Shown: positions 54,051-63,121 of the stretch, piece after piece
How the letters are laid out: the number at the start of each line of letters is the position of its first letter
Numbering within the stretch: position 1 is the stretch's first letter
Origin: Segatella copri
GTDB lineage: Bacteria > Bacteroidota > Bacteroidia > Bacteroidales > Bacteroidaceae
DNA: 64,000 nt
Assembly (NCBI RefSeq): GCF_002224675.1
Contig: NZ_NMPZ01000006.1
Location: 93,943-157,942, forward strand
Reading direction: 5' to 3'
Position numbers and translations under genes: made by a program
The notes under the pieces: model-generated
The model's database searches: none
Told to the model about the DNA's origin: nothing
What the model saw: the letters and a program-made list of their open reading frames with translations, nothing else

Positions 54051-54082
54051 CAAAAGTAACAACAATTTACGGAAGCCGCAAA
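54051..54082 (-). promoter_or_regulatory. promoter of the atp operon
   Basis: On the minus strand TTTG (complement of 54079-54082), 20 bases, then TACTTTTG (complement of 54051-54058). The leader to atpD is about 105 bases. Confidence 0.85.
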
Positions 54083-54224
54083 TTTTTCGGAAGTTTTGTT
54101 TGTATTTTGCTCCGTTTTAAAACTTTTTTAGTTCCGTTTAAACCATTTTTACTTTTCATTCATTTCCTATAATTAATGCCGATAGCAGCATTGAATATCG
54201 AAATGCGATGCAAGGAGAAACTGA

Positions 54225-55202
54225 TTAGATGCTCAACTCATCCAATACCTTGATCAGCTTGCGGTCGAATGGCTTGTCTGAACGGATAGCCTCTGAAAGC
54301 GGTACGTAAACTACCTCGTTGTTGCGGACACCGATCATCACGTTGCGCTGACCCTGCATGATAGCCTCGATGGCACCGCAACCGGTACGGCTGGCGAGGA
54401 TACGGTCGCGGGCTGATGGGCGACCACCACGCTGCAGGTGACCGAGGATAGATACACGTACGTCGAACTCAGGGAACTCCTTGCGTACACGGTCGGCATA
54501 GTAAAGCGCACCGCACTTAGGACTCTCAGACACGATGACGATACAGCTCTTCTTAGACTTGCGGATACCGCGCTCCATGAACTGAGCCAACTGGTCAACA
54601 TCGGTAGAATCCTCTGGGATGATGGCAGCCTCTGCACCGCTGGCGATGGCTGAGTTCTGTGCCAGGAATCCGGCATCACGGCCCATCACCTCGATGAAGA
54701 AGATACGCTCGTGGCTCTGCGCAGTATCACGGATACGGTCCACGCACTCTACGATGGTGTTCATCGTAGTATCGTAACCGATGGTGTTGTCAGTGCCATA
54801 GAGGTCGTTGTCGATAGTACCAGGCAGACCGATGCAGCAGACATCAAACTCACTTGCGAAGTTCATCGCACCGGTGAGCGAACCGTTACCACCGATTACC
54901 ACCAGCGCATCGATTTCCTCTTTCTGGATATTCTCGAAAGCCTTCTGTCGGCCCTCTGCTGTCATGAATTCCTTAGAACGTGCAGTCTTCAGCATCGTAC
55001 CGCCGGTACCGATGATACCGCTCACGTTCTCAGTGGTGAAAGTCTTGATCTCGTCGTTGATCAGTCCATCGTAACCACGATAGATACCCTTCACGGTGAA
55101 TCCGTTGTAGATAGCCGAACGGGTCACCGCACGGATTGCTGCGTTCATACCAGGAGCATCACCTCCAGAAGTCAAAATACCTATAGTCTTAATCTTTGCC
55201 AT
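54225..55202 (-). CDS. pfkA: ATP-dependent 6-phosphofructokinase
   Basis: PfkA phosphorylates fructose 6-phosphate, the committed step of glycolysis. 325 residues. Seen: [18 protein letters not shown] at the start, [10 protein letters not shown], the catalytic PGTIDNDL and EVMGRDAG, and [15 protein letters not shown]. The Gly in the ATP-site motif (GGNGS) fits the ATP form rather than pyrophosphate. The last gene before the atp operon region and read in the same direction; 268 bases separate it from the antiporter gene. Confidence 0.96.
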   Translation of the reverse strand: MAKIKTIGILTSGGDAPGMNAAIRAVTRSAIYNGFTVKGIYRGYDGLINDEIKTFTTENVSGIIGTGGTMLKTARSKEFMTAEGRQKAFENIQKEEIDALVVIGGNGSLTGAMNFASEFDVCCIGLPGTIDNDLYGTDNTIGYDTTMNTIVECVDRIRDTAQSHERIFFIEVMGRDAGFLAQNSAIASGAEAAIIPEDSTDVDQLAQFMERGIRKSKKSCIVIVSESPKCGALYYADRVRKEFPEFDVRVSILGHLQRGGRPSARDRILASRTGCGAIEAIMQGQRNVMIGVRNNEVVYVPLSEAIRSDKPFDRKLIKVLDELSI

Positions 55203-55313
55203 AACTATATATACCTTATTATATTATATATTAGTGATACATTAATAAAAAAAATATGCTTTCTTGTTGGTTCCGGGATGCGTGTTACATCCCCTTTTTC
55301 TTCTTTAGAACTT

Positions 55314-55455
55314 TCTGAATCTCTTTCGTCGTCTGATTCGTCCTGAATTTCTTTCGTCTGATTCTTCTTTTTGAATCTTCCTGAATCTCTTCCATCTGAT
55401 TCTTCTTTTTTGAATCTCCTGAATCTCTTCCGTTTTCAGATTCTTTCTTTTCTTC
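55314..55455. repeat. pyrimidine-rich imperfect tandem repeats
   Basis: About 38-base units beginning CTGAATCTCTTCC or similar, clearest at 55343-55380 and 55381-55418 with shortened units on both sides. They fill much of the gap between the antiporter and pfkA. No coding sense is seen. Confidence 0.7.
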
Positions 55456-55470
55456 TTCAGATATGGTTGT

Positions 55471-56901
55471 TTAAATCATTAAGTAAACGGCTCTTCCCAT
55501 CAGGGTGTGCGAGAGCCAGAGGATAACGAGGCCAGCCACGCCACCCACGAGGGCCTTCCATCCGATATTGCGGAAGAACCAGCCCATGCGCATGTGCTCC
55601 ATCTTCATCAGGGCGAGACCGCTGATGGTACCGATGCCCAGCACATTGCCTCCTGCCATTACGCAGTAAGCGATTACCTGCCAGTAGAGACCGTTGGTAT
55701 TATATACCGAATCCATGACATAGGTAGGGTCGCCCAATCCCATCACATCGTGCAATGAGAAGAAGTTCATGGCGGTGGCAAAGTTGTCGAGTACCGTACT
55801 CAGCACTCCGGCAGCCACGCCATGCAGCCATACATTAGGGTGTTCCTCGCTGGTTCCCATCCAGTTGGAGAGGTCATAGAAGGCACCTGTCTCCTTCACC
55901 ACGCCCACGGCGAGAATCATTCCCATCACGAAGAGAATCATCTGAATCACACCGTATTGCAGCACTCTAGGGGTACGACGCTCCACCATCGCATCCATGT
56001 TCATGAGCTTGCGATTGAAGATCTCGTTCACGATCCAGAGTACGCTGAGCACGCACAGGGCGCCCAGGAACGGGCTGAGCTTGGTGATGTTATGGAAGGT
56101 AGGGATAAACCACAGACCGCCGATTCCCACGAGGAGCATCAGCAATCTCTGCCACTTGTTCAGGCGGGTGTCATCGCCACGGAAAGGCATCACAATCCAC
56201 TCTGTCTCAACTCTTTCGGGCAGCATACGCTGCATCAGCAGGGTTGGAATCAACCACGCTGCAAGACAAGGGAGGAGTAATGAAAAGGAGAAAACGGTGG
56301 CTGTAACAGCCCCTGAATTCCAGAGTACCAGACCTTCCGGGTTACCAATCACGGTGAGCGCACCGCCACAGTTGGCAGCTACGAGGATGGCGCTTCCATA
56401 CACCATTCTCTGTCTTCTGCTCGGGATGATGCCATGCATCATGGTGAGCATCATCACGGTGGTAGTGAGGTTATCGAGATTGATGGAAATCAGGAATGTA
56501 ACGATGGCGAGCGTCCACAGCATCTTCTTGCTGCTGCGCGTGCGAAGCAACTGGCGCACGAAGTCAAAGCAGCCGTTGTTGTTGAGGATTTCCACGATCG
56601 TCATCGTAGCGAGCAGGAACATCACGATCTCCGCTGCCCTACCCACCTGTGGGAGGAAGATGTTTCGGGAGATGAAGTACTTGACGGAAGTACTGGTTGA
56701 TTCCATTTCACTGAAATTGAGGAAGCGGGTATAATCCGCTGAATGTTCGCTAGTTACGAAGTCCATACCGAAGCATATATACAGCACCCATCCCACCGTT
56801 CCGGCGAAGATAGCCACGGCAGCACGGTTTACTTTGGTCACGTTCTCAGTTGCAATGAGCACGCAGGCCAGGATCAGTATGGTTAAAATGACTAGTGTCA
56901 T
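55471..56901 (-). CDS. nhaD: NhaD-type Na+/H+ antiporter
   Basis: A 476-residue membrane protein of the ion transporter superfamily. Two pseudo-repeats each hold an IT-superfamily motif: FLISINLDNLTTTVMMLTM, then ANCGGALTVIGNPEGLVLW in the first half, and TVLDNFATAMNFFS with AGGNVLGIGTISGLALMKM in the second. The D(D/N)LTT pattern and GN-rich loops match NhaD. It would expel Na+ for H+, fitting with the nearby proton-driven ATP synthase. Just over 1.5 kb from the atp promoter, same strand. Confidence 0.88.
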   Translation of the reverse strand: MTLVILTILILACVLIATENVTKVNRAAVAIFAGTVGWVLYICFGMDFVTSEHSADYTRFLNFSEMESTSTSVKYFISRNIFLPQVGRAAEIVMFLLATMTIVEILNNNGCFDFVRQLLRTRSSKKMLWTLAIVTFLISINLDNLTTTVMMLTMMHGIIPSRRQRMVYGSAILVAANCGGALTVIGNPEGLVLWNSGAVTATVFSFSLLLPCLAAWLIPTLLMQRMLPERVETEWIVMPFRGDDTRLNKWQRLLMLLVGIGGLWFIPTFHNITKLSPFLGALCVLSVLWIVNEIFNRKLMNMDAMVERRTPRVLQYGVIQMILFVMGMILAVGVVKETGAFYDLSNWMGTSEEHPNVWLHGVAAGVLSTVLDNFATAMNFFSLHDVMGLGDPTYVMDSVYNTNGLYWQVIAYCVMAGGNVLGIGTISGLALMKMEHMRMGWFFRNIGWKALVGGVAGLVILWLSHTLMGRAVYLMI

Positions 56902-57079
56902 ATCTACTCAATCGTTAGTTCATATTTTCATAATCAAGGGCAAAGGTAACAAAATATTTGCAATAACCATCATTTCCGTGTTTTTTTTTAATGAATTTAA
57001 CGCAAAATTCATGCAACAGAAATTTTCGGAGCCGAATGACAGCACGCCCTGACAGAACTGATGCTCCAATATAAACAGT

Positions 57080-57170
57080 ACGCCCTGAAAGGGCAGAAGC
57101 TCCTAGCCCAGGGCACCACCCTGGGTTATTAATGGATGCAAGCCTGTCGCCCTGAAAGGGCAAAAGCTTT
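57080..57170. repeat. family A palindromic repeat
   Basis: Same order as the 4962 copy: CGCCCTGAAAGGGC, AGAAGCTCCTAGCCCAGGGC, a slightly changed centre (ACCACCCTGGG), then CGCCCTGAAAGGGC and AAAAGCTTT. Lies between the antiporter and rpsA, upstream of both. Confidence 0.85.
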
Positions 57171-57287
57171 CCCCCAAGCAAAAAAACACCCCTCTAATAT
57201 ATAATGTAGAAAGCGGCAAAAATGCCCTCAAACCGCCCCATTTAGTTAAATATCATTAATAAACCGAAGAAAAACAAACACAAATGC

Positions 57288-57316
57288 TTGTAACTCAAAG
57301 AAAATGAGTAATTTTG
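57288..57316 (+). promoter_or_regulatory. promoter of rpsA
   Basis: TTG (57288-57290, CTTG for TTTG), 18 bases, then TAATTTTG (57309-57316). About 62 bases before the start; the leader is AT-rich. Confidence 0.75.
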
Positions 57317-57378
57317 CGCCCGATTTCAACAATATATAAAGTCAAACTTTATTAATTTAATTTTTTTAATTATTTTTT

Positions 57379-59163
57379 ATGTCAAATTTTAAGAACGTAC
57401 AGCCACTCGACGACTTCAATTGGGATGAGTTCGAGAATGGCACAAACGCAGGCGTCAGCAAAACAGACCTCGAGAAGGCCTATGACGAAACACTTAACAA
57501 GGTAACTGAGCACCAGGTGGTTGAGGGTACCGTAATCTCTGTTGATAAGAAAGAGGTTATCGTAAACATCGGCTACAAGAGCGATGGTATCATTCCAGCT
57601 TCTGAGTTCCGTTACAACCCAGACCTCAAGGTAGGCGACAAGGTTGAGGTTTACGTAGAGAACCAGGAGGACACAAAGGGTCAGTTGGTACTCTCTCACA
57701 AGAAGGCTCGCCTCAGCAAGTCTTGGGAGCGTGTTAACGCTGCTCTCGAGAACGAGGAGATCATCCAGGGTTACATCAAGTGCCGCACTAAGGGCGGTAT
57801 GATCGTTGACGTCTTCGGTATCGAGGCTTTCTTGCCAGGAAGCCAGATCGACGTTCACCCTATACGCGACTACGACGTATTCGTAGGCAAGACAATGGAG
57901 TTCAAGGTTGTAAAGATCAACCAGGAGTTCCGCAACGTCGTTGTATCTCACAAGGCACTCATCGAGCAGGAGCTCGAGCAGCAGCGTAAGGAGATCATCG
58001 GCAAGCTCGAGAAGGGTCAGATCCTCGAGGGTACCGTTAAGAACATCACTACTTACGGTGTATTCGTTGACCTCGGCGGTGTTGACGGTTTGATCCACAT
58101 CACAGACCTCTCTTGGGGCCGCGTAAGCGATCCACACGAGGTTGTATCTCTCGACCAGAAGATCAACGTTGTTATCCTCGACTTCGATGAGGAGAAGAAG
58201 CGTATCGCTCTCGGTTTGAAGCAGCTCACTCCACATCCATGGGATGCACTTGATCCAAACCTCAAGGTAGGTGATCACGTGAAGGGTAAGGTAGTGGTTA
58301 TGGCTGACTACGGTGCATTCGTTGAGATTGCTCCAGGTGTAGAGGGCTTGATCCACGTATCTGAGATGTCTTGGAGCCAGCACCTCCGTTCAGCTAACGA
58401 CTTCATGAAGGTTGGCGACGAGGTAGAGGCTGTTATCTTGACTCTCGACCGCGCTGAGCGTAAGATGAGCCTCGGTATTAAGCAGCTCAAGGCTGATCCA
58501 TGGGAGTGCATCGAGACTAAGTTCCCTATCGGCAGCAAGCACGTTGCTAAGGTTCGCAACTTCACTAACTTCGGTATCTTCGTAGAGCTCGAGGAGGGTG
58601 TTGATGGCTTGATCCACATCTCTGACCTCTCTTGGACTAAGAAGATTAAGCACCCATCTGAGTTCACATCTGTAGGTGCTAGTATCGACGTAGTAGTTCT
58701 CGAGATCGACAAGGAGAACCGCCGCTTGAGCCTCGGCCACAAGCAGTTGGAGAAGAACCCATGGGATGAGTATGAGACAATCTACACTCCAGGTTCTGTA
58801 CACAAGGGTACTATCGTTGAGATGATGGATAAGGGTGCTGTAGTTGCTCTCGCAGAGGGTGGCGAAGGCTTCGCTACTCCAAAGCACCTCACCAAGGAGG
58901 ACGGCTCAATGGCTAAGAAGGGCGAGGAGCTCGACTTCAAGGTAATCGAGTTCGTTAAGGAGACAAAGCGTATCATCCTCTCTCACTCTCGTACATTCGA
59001 GGAGGGCAAGGACGAGCCAATCGCTAAGCCAGCTCACAAGCGTGGTGGTAACGGTGGTCGCAAGAACGAGACTCCAGCTATCAACAACGTAGCTGCTGGT
59101 ACTTCACTCGGCGACATCGATGCTCTTGCTAAGTTGAAGGCTCAGATGGAGGGCAAGGCTTAA
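57379..59163 (+). CDS. rpsA: 30S ribosomal protein S1
   Basis: S1 helps mRNA bind to the 30S subunit. 594 residues with six S1 domains in tandem: VEGTVISVDKKEVIVNIGYK; IQGYIKCRTKGGMIVDV; LEGTVKNITTYGVFVDLGG; VKGKVVVMADYGAFVEIAPG; VAKVRNFTNFGIFVELEEG; and HKGTIVEMMDKGAVVALAEG. A short basic Gly/Asn-rich tail follows. Codon use is narrow, as in very highly expressed genes. Promoter and strong terminator frame it as a single gene. Confidence 0.98.
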   Translation: MSNFKNVQPLDDFNWDEFENGTNAGVSKTDLEKAYDETLNKVTEHQVVEGTVISVDKKEVIVNIGYKSDGIIPASEFRYNPDLKVGDKVEVYVENQEDTKGQLVLSHKKARLSKSWERVNAALENEEIIQGYIKCRTKGGMIVDVFGIEAFLPGSQIDVHPIRDYDVFVGKTMEFKVVKINQEFRNVVVSHKALIEQELEQQRKEIIGKLEKGQILEGTVKNITTYGVFVDLGGVDGLIHITDLSWGRVSDPHEVVSLDQKINVVILDFDEEKKRIALGLKQLTPHPWDALDPNLKVGDHVKGKVVVMADYGAFVEIAPGVEGLIHVSEMSWSQHLRSANDFMKVGDEVEAVILTLDRAERKMSLGIKQLKADPWECIETKFPIGSKHVAKVRNFTNFGIFVELEEGVDGLIHISDLSWTKKIKHPSEFTSVGASIDVVVLEIDKENRRLSLGHKQLEKNPWDEYETIYTPGSVHKGTIVEMMDKGAVVALAEGGEGFATPKHLTKEDGSMAKKGEELDFKVIEFVKETKRIILSHSRTFEEGKDEPIAKPAHKRGGNGGRKNETPAINNVAAGTSLGDIDALAKLKAQMEGKA

Positions 59164-59211
59164 TCTCTTGCAGATAAAGCATTTGCTATTCATTAGCTAA
59201 ATAAAAATTTT

Positions 59212-59255
59212 AAGGGGACTGAAATTTCATTTCTGAGATTTCAGTCCCCTTTTTT
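59212..59255 (+). terminator. intrinsic terminator of rpsA
   Basis: A 14-bp stem (AAGGGGACTGAAAT at 59212-59225 with ATTTCAGTCCCCTT at 59238-59251) and a T-run to 59255. Confidence 0.93.
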
Positions 59256-59324
59256 GTGGGTGGGGAATGTGTGTGGGGGAATGGAGAATGTGAATGGTGA
59301 ATGTGTATGGCTGAGGGATGAAAT

Positions 59325-59420
59325 GCATTACTGATTGCTGGGGATTGCAAATCCCCAGAACACAAAAGAGGTTAGGACATTTTCTAACGACGGATTACAA
59401 ATCCGTCGAAACGCCTAACG
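59325..59420. repeat. solo family B right end
   Basis: GCATTACT, hairpin GGGGATTGCAAATCCCC, GAGGTTAGGACATTTTC, terminal hairpin (CGGATTACAAATCCG) and ACGCCTAACG. It matches the right end at 60339-60411 and at 41540 inward. No left end belongs to it here. The element at 59440 starts 19 bases further on. Confidence 0.8.
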
Positions 59421-59439
59421 GTATCGATGCAAAGTCTTC

Positions 59440-60411
59440 CGCTAGGCGTCCCGGCGGATTTGCAATCCGCCGTAAAAAAGGGTTCGACCTATGAAAACCG
59501 GGGGGATTTGTAATCCCCCATAACTACCCATCAATAACAAAAGATTACCTCACAACAATCACTTCCAGCAATCCCCTACCCCCTGCATAATCTATCGCAG
59601 AACTATAAAGATAATCCTGAGGATACCTCACGAACTCGGCCTTCACAGGATTCTGATGAATATAATCCAACTTCTGCTTGAAAAACTTGAACGATGAAAT
59701 CACTTCAGTATAACAACCATCCTGCCAAAAATGATACTTGCTGATTTTCGGATTCTTCTCACCAGCCAGTCTGAAAAGCTGCAACATCCACTCTCTCCTA
59801 CTCTCCTGGATATCCTCCAGAAGTTCTGCGACAATTTTCTTACTCGTGAACTTCTTGAAATCACGGAGAACAGTTTGAACCTGTTCAAGATTCTCTGCCC
59901 CTATAATGAAATGTAAATGATTGGGCATCAGTACCCAGGCGTATATTTCCAATCCCTTGGTCTTCTGACAAAAAGCCAGAGATTCTATAATAATATGCTT
60001 ATACTTGGGACGACTGAAAATATCAACCCAATTAACAACAGTGGTTGTCACAAAATATAAGTTTTTGGTTGTAGTATTCTTTGTAGCCATAATTTTGATG
60101 ATTTTAAAATTTCCATAAAACAGGATGAGTCATATAGGTTGTGATACTTCTTGATGTATCGTAGCTTATCACTGGCTCAAGCGAATATACAGGCACAAAG
60201 ATAATATATTTCTTCATTCAATGGTGCTTTTTAAGTGAGAATTTGCTGTTTGAGTCGAAATTATTTGTTTTTTGGAGAAATCTAGCAGTTTTTTCTTCTT
60301 TTTTTAGTGTTTATGAGGTGAGGATTAGACTTTACAAGGCATTACTTATTGATGGGATTGCAAATCCCCAGAACATAAAAGAGGTTAGGACATTTTTTAA
60401 CGCCGGATTTC
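59440..60411. mobile_element. family B element carrying a REP-associated tyrosine transposase
   Basis: Left end 59440-59520 has CGCTAGGCG, a terminal hairpin (GGCGGATTTGCAATCCGCC) and an inner one (GGGGGATTTGTAATCCCCC). The transposase gene follows in reverse. The right end 60339-60411 has the inner hairpin GGGATTGCAAATCCC, GAGGTTAGGACATTTTTT and half of the terminal hairpin, broken after GCCGGATTTCAA. The outer half of that hairpin and CGCCTAGCG are lost, replaced by the HU-like gene. About 250 AT-rich bases separate the transposase start from the right end. Confidence 0.8.
59545..60090 (-). CDS. REP-associated tyrosine transposase (Y1_Tnp/RAYT-like)
   Basis: A 181-residue single-strand transposase of the Y1 family. 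The HUH metal motif is HLH in MPNHLHFIIG (His58, His60). The nucleophile is probably Tyr143 in DYIHQNPVKAEFV, a RAYT-typical segment, preceded by FWQDGCYTEVISSFKFF. Starts MATKNTTTKNLYFVTTTVVNW. Such enzymes cut and join at hairpins of palindromic repeats. Here the gene lies between two hairpin-bearing ends, the expected arrangement. Complete and apparently intact. No clear promoter. Confidence 0.92.
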   Translation of the reverse strand: MATKNTTTKNLYFVTTTVVNWVDIFSRPKYKHIIIESLAFCQKTKGLEIYAWVLMPNHLHFIIGAENLEQVQTVLRDFKKFTSKKIVAELLEDIQESRREWMLQLFRLAGEKNPKISKYHFWQDGCYTEVISSFKFFKQKLDYIHQNPVKAEFVRYPQDYLYSSAIDYAGGRGLLEVIVVR

Positions 60412-60849
60412 AATGCCCTGATGACAGAGATCTCAGCCAACATCGCCGACGGCAACAAGGTGGTGCTCGACGAATTCGGAAGCTTCAAGCTCGGCATCAG
60501 AACTTCCCCAGCCGAAAGCGCCAAGAAGTTCACCTCAGCCAACATCAAGGCCATGTACATCATCTACTCACCTTACTCTGTCATGGACCAGGGCAAGCGA
60601 GTAAAGCCGATGCTCAGTGGCATCAAGATGGAGGAGATGACCGAGTACAACGGCATCGAAGACGAGGAAAATGGCGGCGGAACTTCAGGCGGAACATCAG
60701 GCGGTGGAACCGATAAGGACAATACCGGTGATACATCCGGCGGCACCGACAAGGACAACCCATCCGGAGGCAACACCCCATCAGGAGGCACCGGAAAGGA
60801 TAACACCGGAAGCGGAGAAGACAGCGGCGACGACAATGTAAGTCTCTAA
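60412..60849 (+). pseudogene. HU-like DNA-binding protein gene, 5' part lost at the family B junction
   Basis: The reading frame from 60412 is NAL then MTEISANIADGNKVVLDEFGSFKLGI, which is the second half of an HU-family (histone-like, viral-type) domain; the ~55-60 residues that normally come before it are absent. Upstream of 60412 is the family B right end, in which the frame stays open only to 60379. The remaining part continues with FTSANIKAMYIIYSP and a long Gly/Thr/Ser/Asp-rich tail with repeated (T/S)GGT and TDKDN units (about residues 80-143). An ATG at 60421 could start a 142-residue remnant, but without the first helices it would not form a normal dimer. A terminator remains downstream; no promoter is seen. 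Confidence 0.8.
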
Positions 60850-60853
60850 AATC

Positions 60854-60893
60854 AAGACTGGGCATCCCTTTTGGAATGCCCAGTCTTTTTTTT
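60854..60893 (+). terminator. intrinsic terminator after the HU-like remnant
   Basis: A 12-bp stem (AAGACTGGGCAT from 60854 with ATGCCCAGTCTT to 60887) and a run of T. It remains intact though its gene is broken. Confidence 0.92.
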
Positions 60894-60951
60894 CTGCCTC
60901 ATTTAACAAATAATCAGAAACATAAATAATATGCAAATAAAGTGAAAAATG

Positions 60952-60983
60952 TTTGGTGCTTTCAAGTTTTCGGCGTAACTTTG
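60952..60983 (+). promoter_or_regulatory. promoter of the PCMD lipoprotein-barrel pair
   Basis: TTTG (60952-60955), 20 bases, then TAACTTTG (60976-60983). Leader of about 112 bases to the start at 61102. Confidence 0.87.
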
Positions 60984-61101
60984 CAACCAGAAAATTGAAT
61001 CATCAGCGGATATCCCAAAAAGATAACGCTCATATATATATAATAAAGAAAAGAATCTTATAACAAAAGATAGAGATTCTTATGTAATAAAGGAAAAGGA
61101 T

Positions 61102-62289
61102 ATGAAGACTATGGGTTTTAGAAAATTTTTAACGCTATCTTTATCGACGGTTTGCGCCCTATCTCTCAGTTCATGCTTCAAGGATGAACCCCTCAATGCC
61201 GAATGCGACATTGAGCAGGCATACATCCACCCAGGAAGCTGGATGAAGCTGTGGTTCACAAACGCATCGGATACGCTCGTCAACGTACAGAGCGACCAGG
61301 ACAAGATAGAATTCACCATGAAGCCATTCGCCAGCCTCAAGAAGCAGGCACCGATGTTCCGACTCACTCCTGGAGCCACCATCCAGCCGGAAAGCGGAAG
61401 CGTACACGATTTCTCCAAAGGTCCTGTTACATACGTGGTTACATCAGAAGACAAGCAGTGGACCCGCACCTATCAGGTGAGCATCAAGAAGGGTCAGACC
61501 ACCATGAGCAAGGAGTTTGAATTCGATTTCGAAAACGCATACCTCAGCAAGGGATACTACAACTGGCAGGAAAACTGGAATGGCGATTTCCTCGACATCT
61601 GGGCTACCGGAAACCCGGGATTCAAGATCAGCAACCCATCGGCAAAACCGGAGGAATATCCTACCGTGATGACAGAAGACGGCTATCAGGACAAGGGCGT
61701 GAAGCTCACCACCCAGCGCACCAGCAAGCTTGCCGATATGGTACACAAGCCTATCGCTGCCGGCAACCTCTTCATCGGACAGTTTGATGCCACCGATGCC
61801 CTGCGCGATGCGATGAAGGCTACCAAGTTCGGTCGCCCATTCAGCTTCAGCGCCAAACCGGAGAAGCTGGAAGGCTGGTACAAGTATCAGGCTGGCGAGA
61901 AATTCACCGACAAGGATATGAACGAGCTGAACCGACATGACTACGGAACCATCTACGCCGTGCTCTACGAGAACATCGACGAGAATGGAAATGCAGTAAT
62001 GCTCTATGGCGATAACGTACAGAGCAGCAAGCAGATAGTAGCGCTCGCACTGGTAGGCGAAACCCGCGATGACAACGGAAAGACAGCCATCGGAAACACA
62101 CCGGAATGGCATCACTTCAGCGTAGATTTCGATTATCAATCCTACGGCAAGACCATCGACCCCGTGAAGCTGAAGAATGGCGGTTACAGTCTCTCCATCG
62201 TCTGCTCATCCAGCTCTGATGGAGCCAACTTCCTGGGAGCCGTGGGCAGCACCCTCTGGGTGGATAGTTTCAAACTGATTTGCAAATAA
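61102..62289 (+). CDS. PCMD domain lipoprotein
   Basis: A 395-residue surface or periplasmic lipoprotein. Signal with lipobox ending SLSSC (MKTMGFRKFLTLSLSTVCAL then SLSSC). An N-terminal beta domain of about 110 residues is followed by a PCMD (putative carbohydrate metabolism) domain: FDFENAYLSKGYYNWQENWN, FLDIWATGNPGFKI, LTTQRT, AAGNLFIGQFD and the ending LWVDSFKLICK. PCMD is a sugar-binding type fold in polysaccharide-related lipoproteins of Bacteroidota. Eight bases before the barrel gene, so a pair. No SusC/SusD genes are in view, so the ligand is unknown. Confidence 0.88.
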   Translation: MKTMGFRKFLTLSLSTVCALSLSSCFKDEPLNAECDIEQAYIHPGSWMKLWFTNASDTLVNVQSDQDKIEFTMKPFASLKKQAPMFRLTPGATIQPESGSVHDFSKGPVTYVVTSEDKQWTRTYQVSIKKGQTTMSKEFEFDFENAYLSKGYYNWQENWNGDFLDIWATGNPGFKISNPSAKPEEYPTVMTEDGYQDKGVKLTTQRTSKLADMVHKPIAAGNLFIGQFDATDALRDAMKATKFGRPFSFSAKPEKLEGWYKYQAGEKFTDKDMNELNRHDYGTIYAVLYENIDENGNAVMLYGDNVQSSKQIVALALVGETRDDNGKTAIGNTPEWHHFSVDFDYQSYGKTIDPVKLKNGGYSLSIVCSSSSDGANFLGAVGSTLWVDSFKLICK

Positions 62290-62297
62290 GAAGAAAA

Positions 62298-63089
62298 ATG
62301 AAAAAGATAACAGTACTGGCACTCCTGCTGGCATGCAGCGCTGCTTCATGGGCAGGAGACAAGAATAGTGCCTGGAACAAATATCTCCACGGCTATGAGT
62401 ATCAGGCACGCGTGGCGTATAACCTGGGCGGCACCGCCCCTATCGGCATGCCTGCCACCATCCGCACGCTTCACAGCTACACCCTACGCCCTAACTTCAG
62501 TCTGGGCGTGGATGCCTATCACCCACTCTCCGGAAACTGGGGTTTCGTGGGAGGAATCCGCTTCGAGAACAAGAGCATGAAGACCGATGCGGGCGTTAAG
62601 AACTACTATATGAAGATAGTTCGTGGCGGTGAGGAGCTGCAGGGCATCTTTACGGGCGATGTAGTGACCAAGGTGGATATGAGTCTCATCACCGTTCCGA
62701 TTCTGGCAACATACGATGTATGCGATAATCTCCGCTTCAAGCTGGGTCCATACGTAAGCTATGTTACCTCGAAGAAGTTTGAGGGCTGGGCATACAATGG
62801 TTATCTCCGCCGCCAGGAGGAGGGTCATCCCAAGGGGGACCCTACGGGACAGAAGGTGATGCTGGGCGAAAAGGAAGGTGAACGTGGTGATTACGATTTC
62901 AGCGACGATATGCGCAACTGGCAGGTGGGCGTAGATTTTGGAATAGACTGGCGATTGAACAACCGTTGGGGCATCTGCGCCGACCTAAGCTGGGGTCTGA
63001 ACGGCATCTTCAAGAAAGATTTCGAGACCATCGAGCAGACGATGTATCCTATCTACGGCAGCATCGGCATCACGTATCAGCTGAAGTAA
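62298..63089 (+). CDS. outer-membrane beta-barrel protein (PorT-like)
   Basis: 263 residues from ATG 62298 (MKKITVLALLLACSAASWAG, a signal peptide). A TTG further up overlaps the previous gene and is not likely. The rest alternates hydrophobic and polar residues as in barrel strands (WGFVGGIRFENKSM; FKLGPYVSYVTS; WQVGVDFGIDWRLNNRWG; YGSIGITYQLK), typical of the small barrel group (outer-membrane beta-barrel, PorT-like). It follows the PCMD lipoprotein by eight bases. Confidence 0.88.
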   Translation: MKKITVLALLLACSAASWAGDKNSAWNKYLHGYEYQARVAYNLGGTAPIGMPATIRTLHSYTLRPNFSLGVDAYHPLSGNWGFVGGIRFENKSMKTDAGVKNYYMKIVRGGEELQGIFTGDVVTKVDMSLITVPILATYDVCDNLRFKLGPYVSYVTSKKFEGWAYNGYLRRQEEGHPKGDPTGQKVMLGEKEGERGDYDFSDDMRNWQVGVDFGIDWRLNNRWGICADLSWGLNGIFKKDFETIEQTMYPIYGSIGITYQLK

Positions 63090-63121
63090 CAGATCATATT
63101 CTGCTGAAGCTATCTATATAA

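Noticed and set aside
57382..58383. A 333-codon frame antisense to rpsA.
   Set aside because: Arises from the strong codon bias of rpsA; the sense strand is a clear S1 protein.
60091..60338. Possible promoter or coding sequence upstream of the transposase gene.
   Set aside because: A TATCTTTG-like -7 is present on the minus strand but has no correctly spaced -33, and no open frame of note; treated as element filler.
59335..60411. Could the palindromic family B units be a CRISPR array?
   Set aside because: Units are inverted, few, and not separated by regular unique spacers; no cas genes are nearby.
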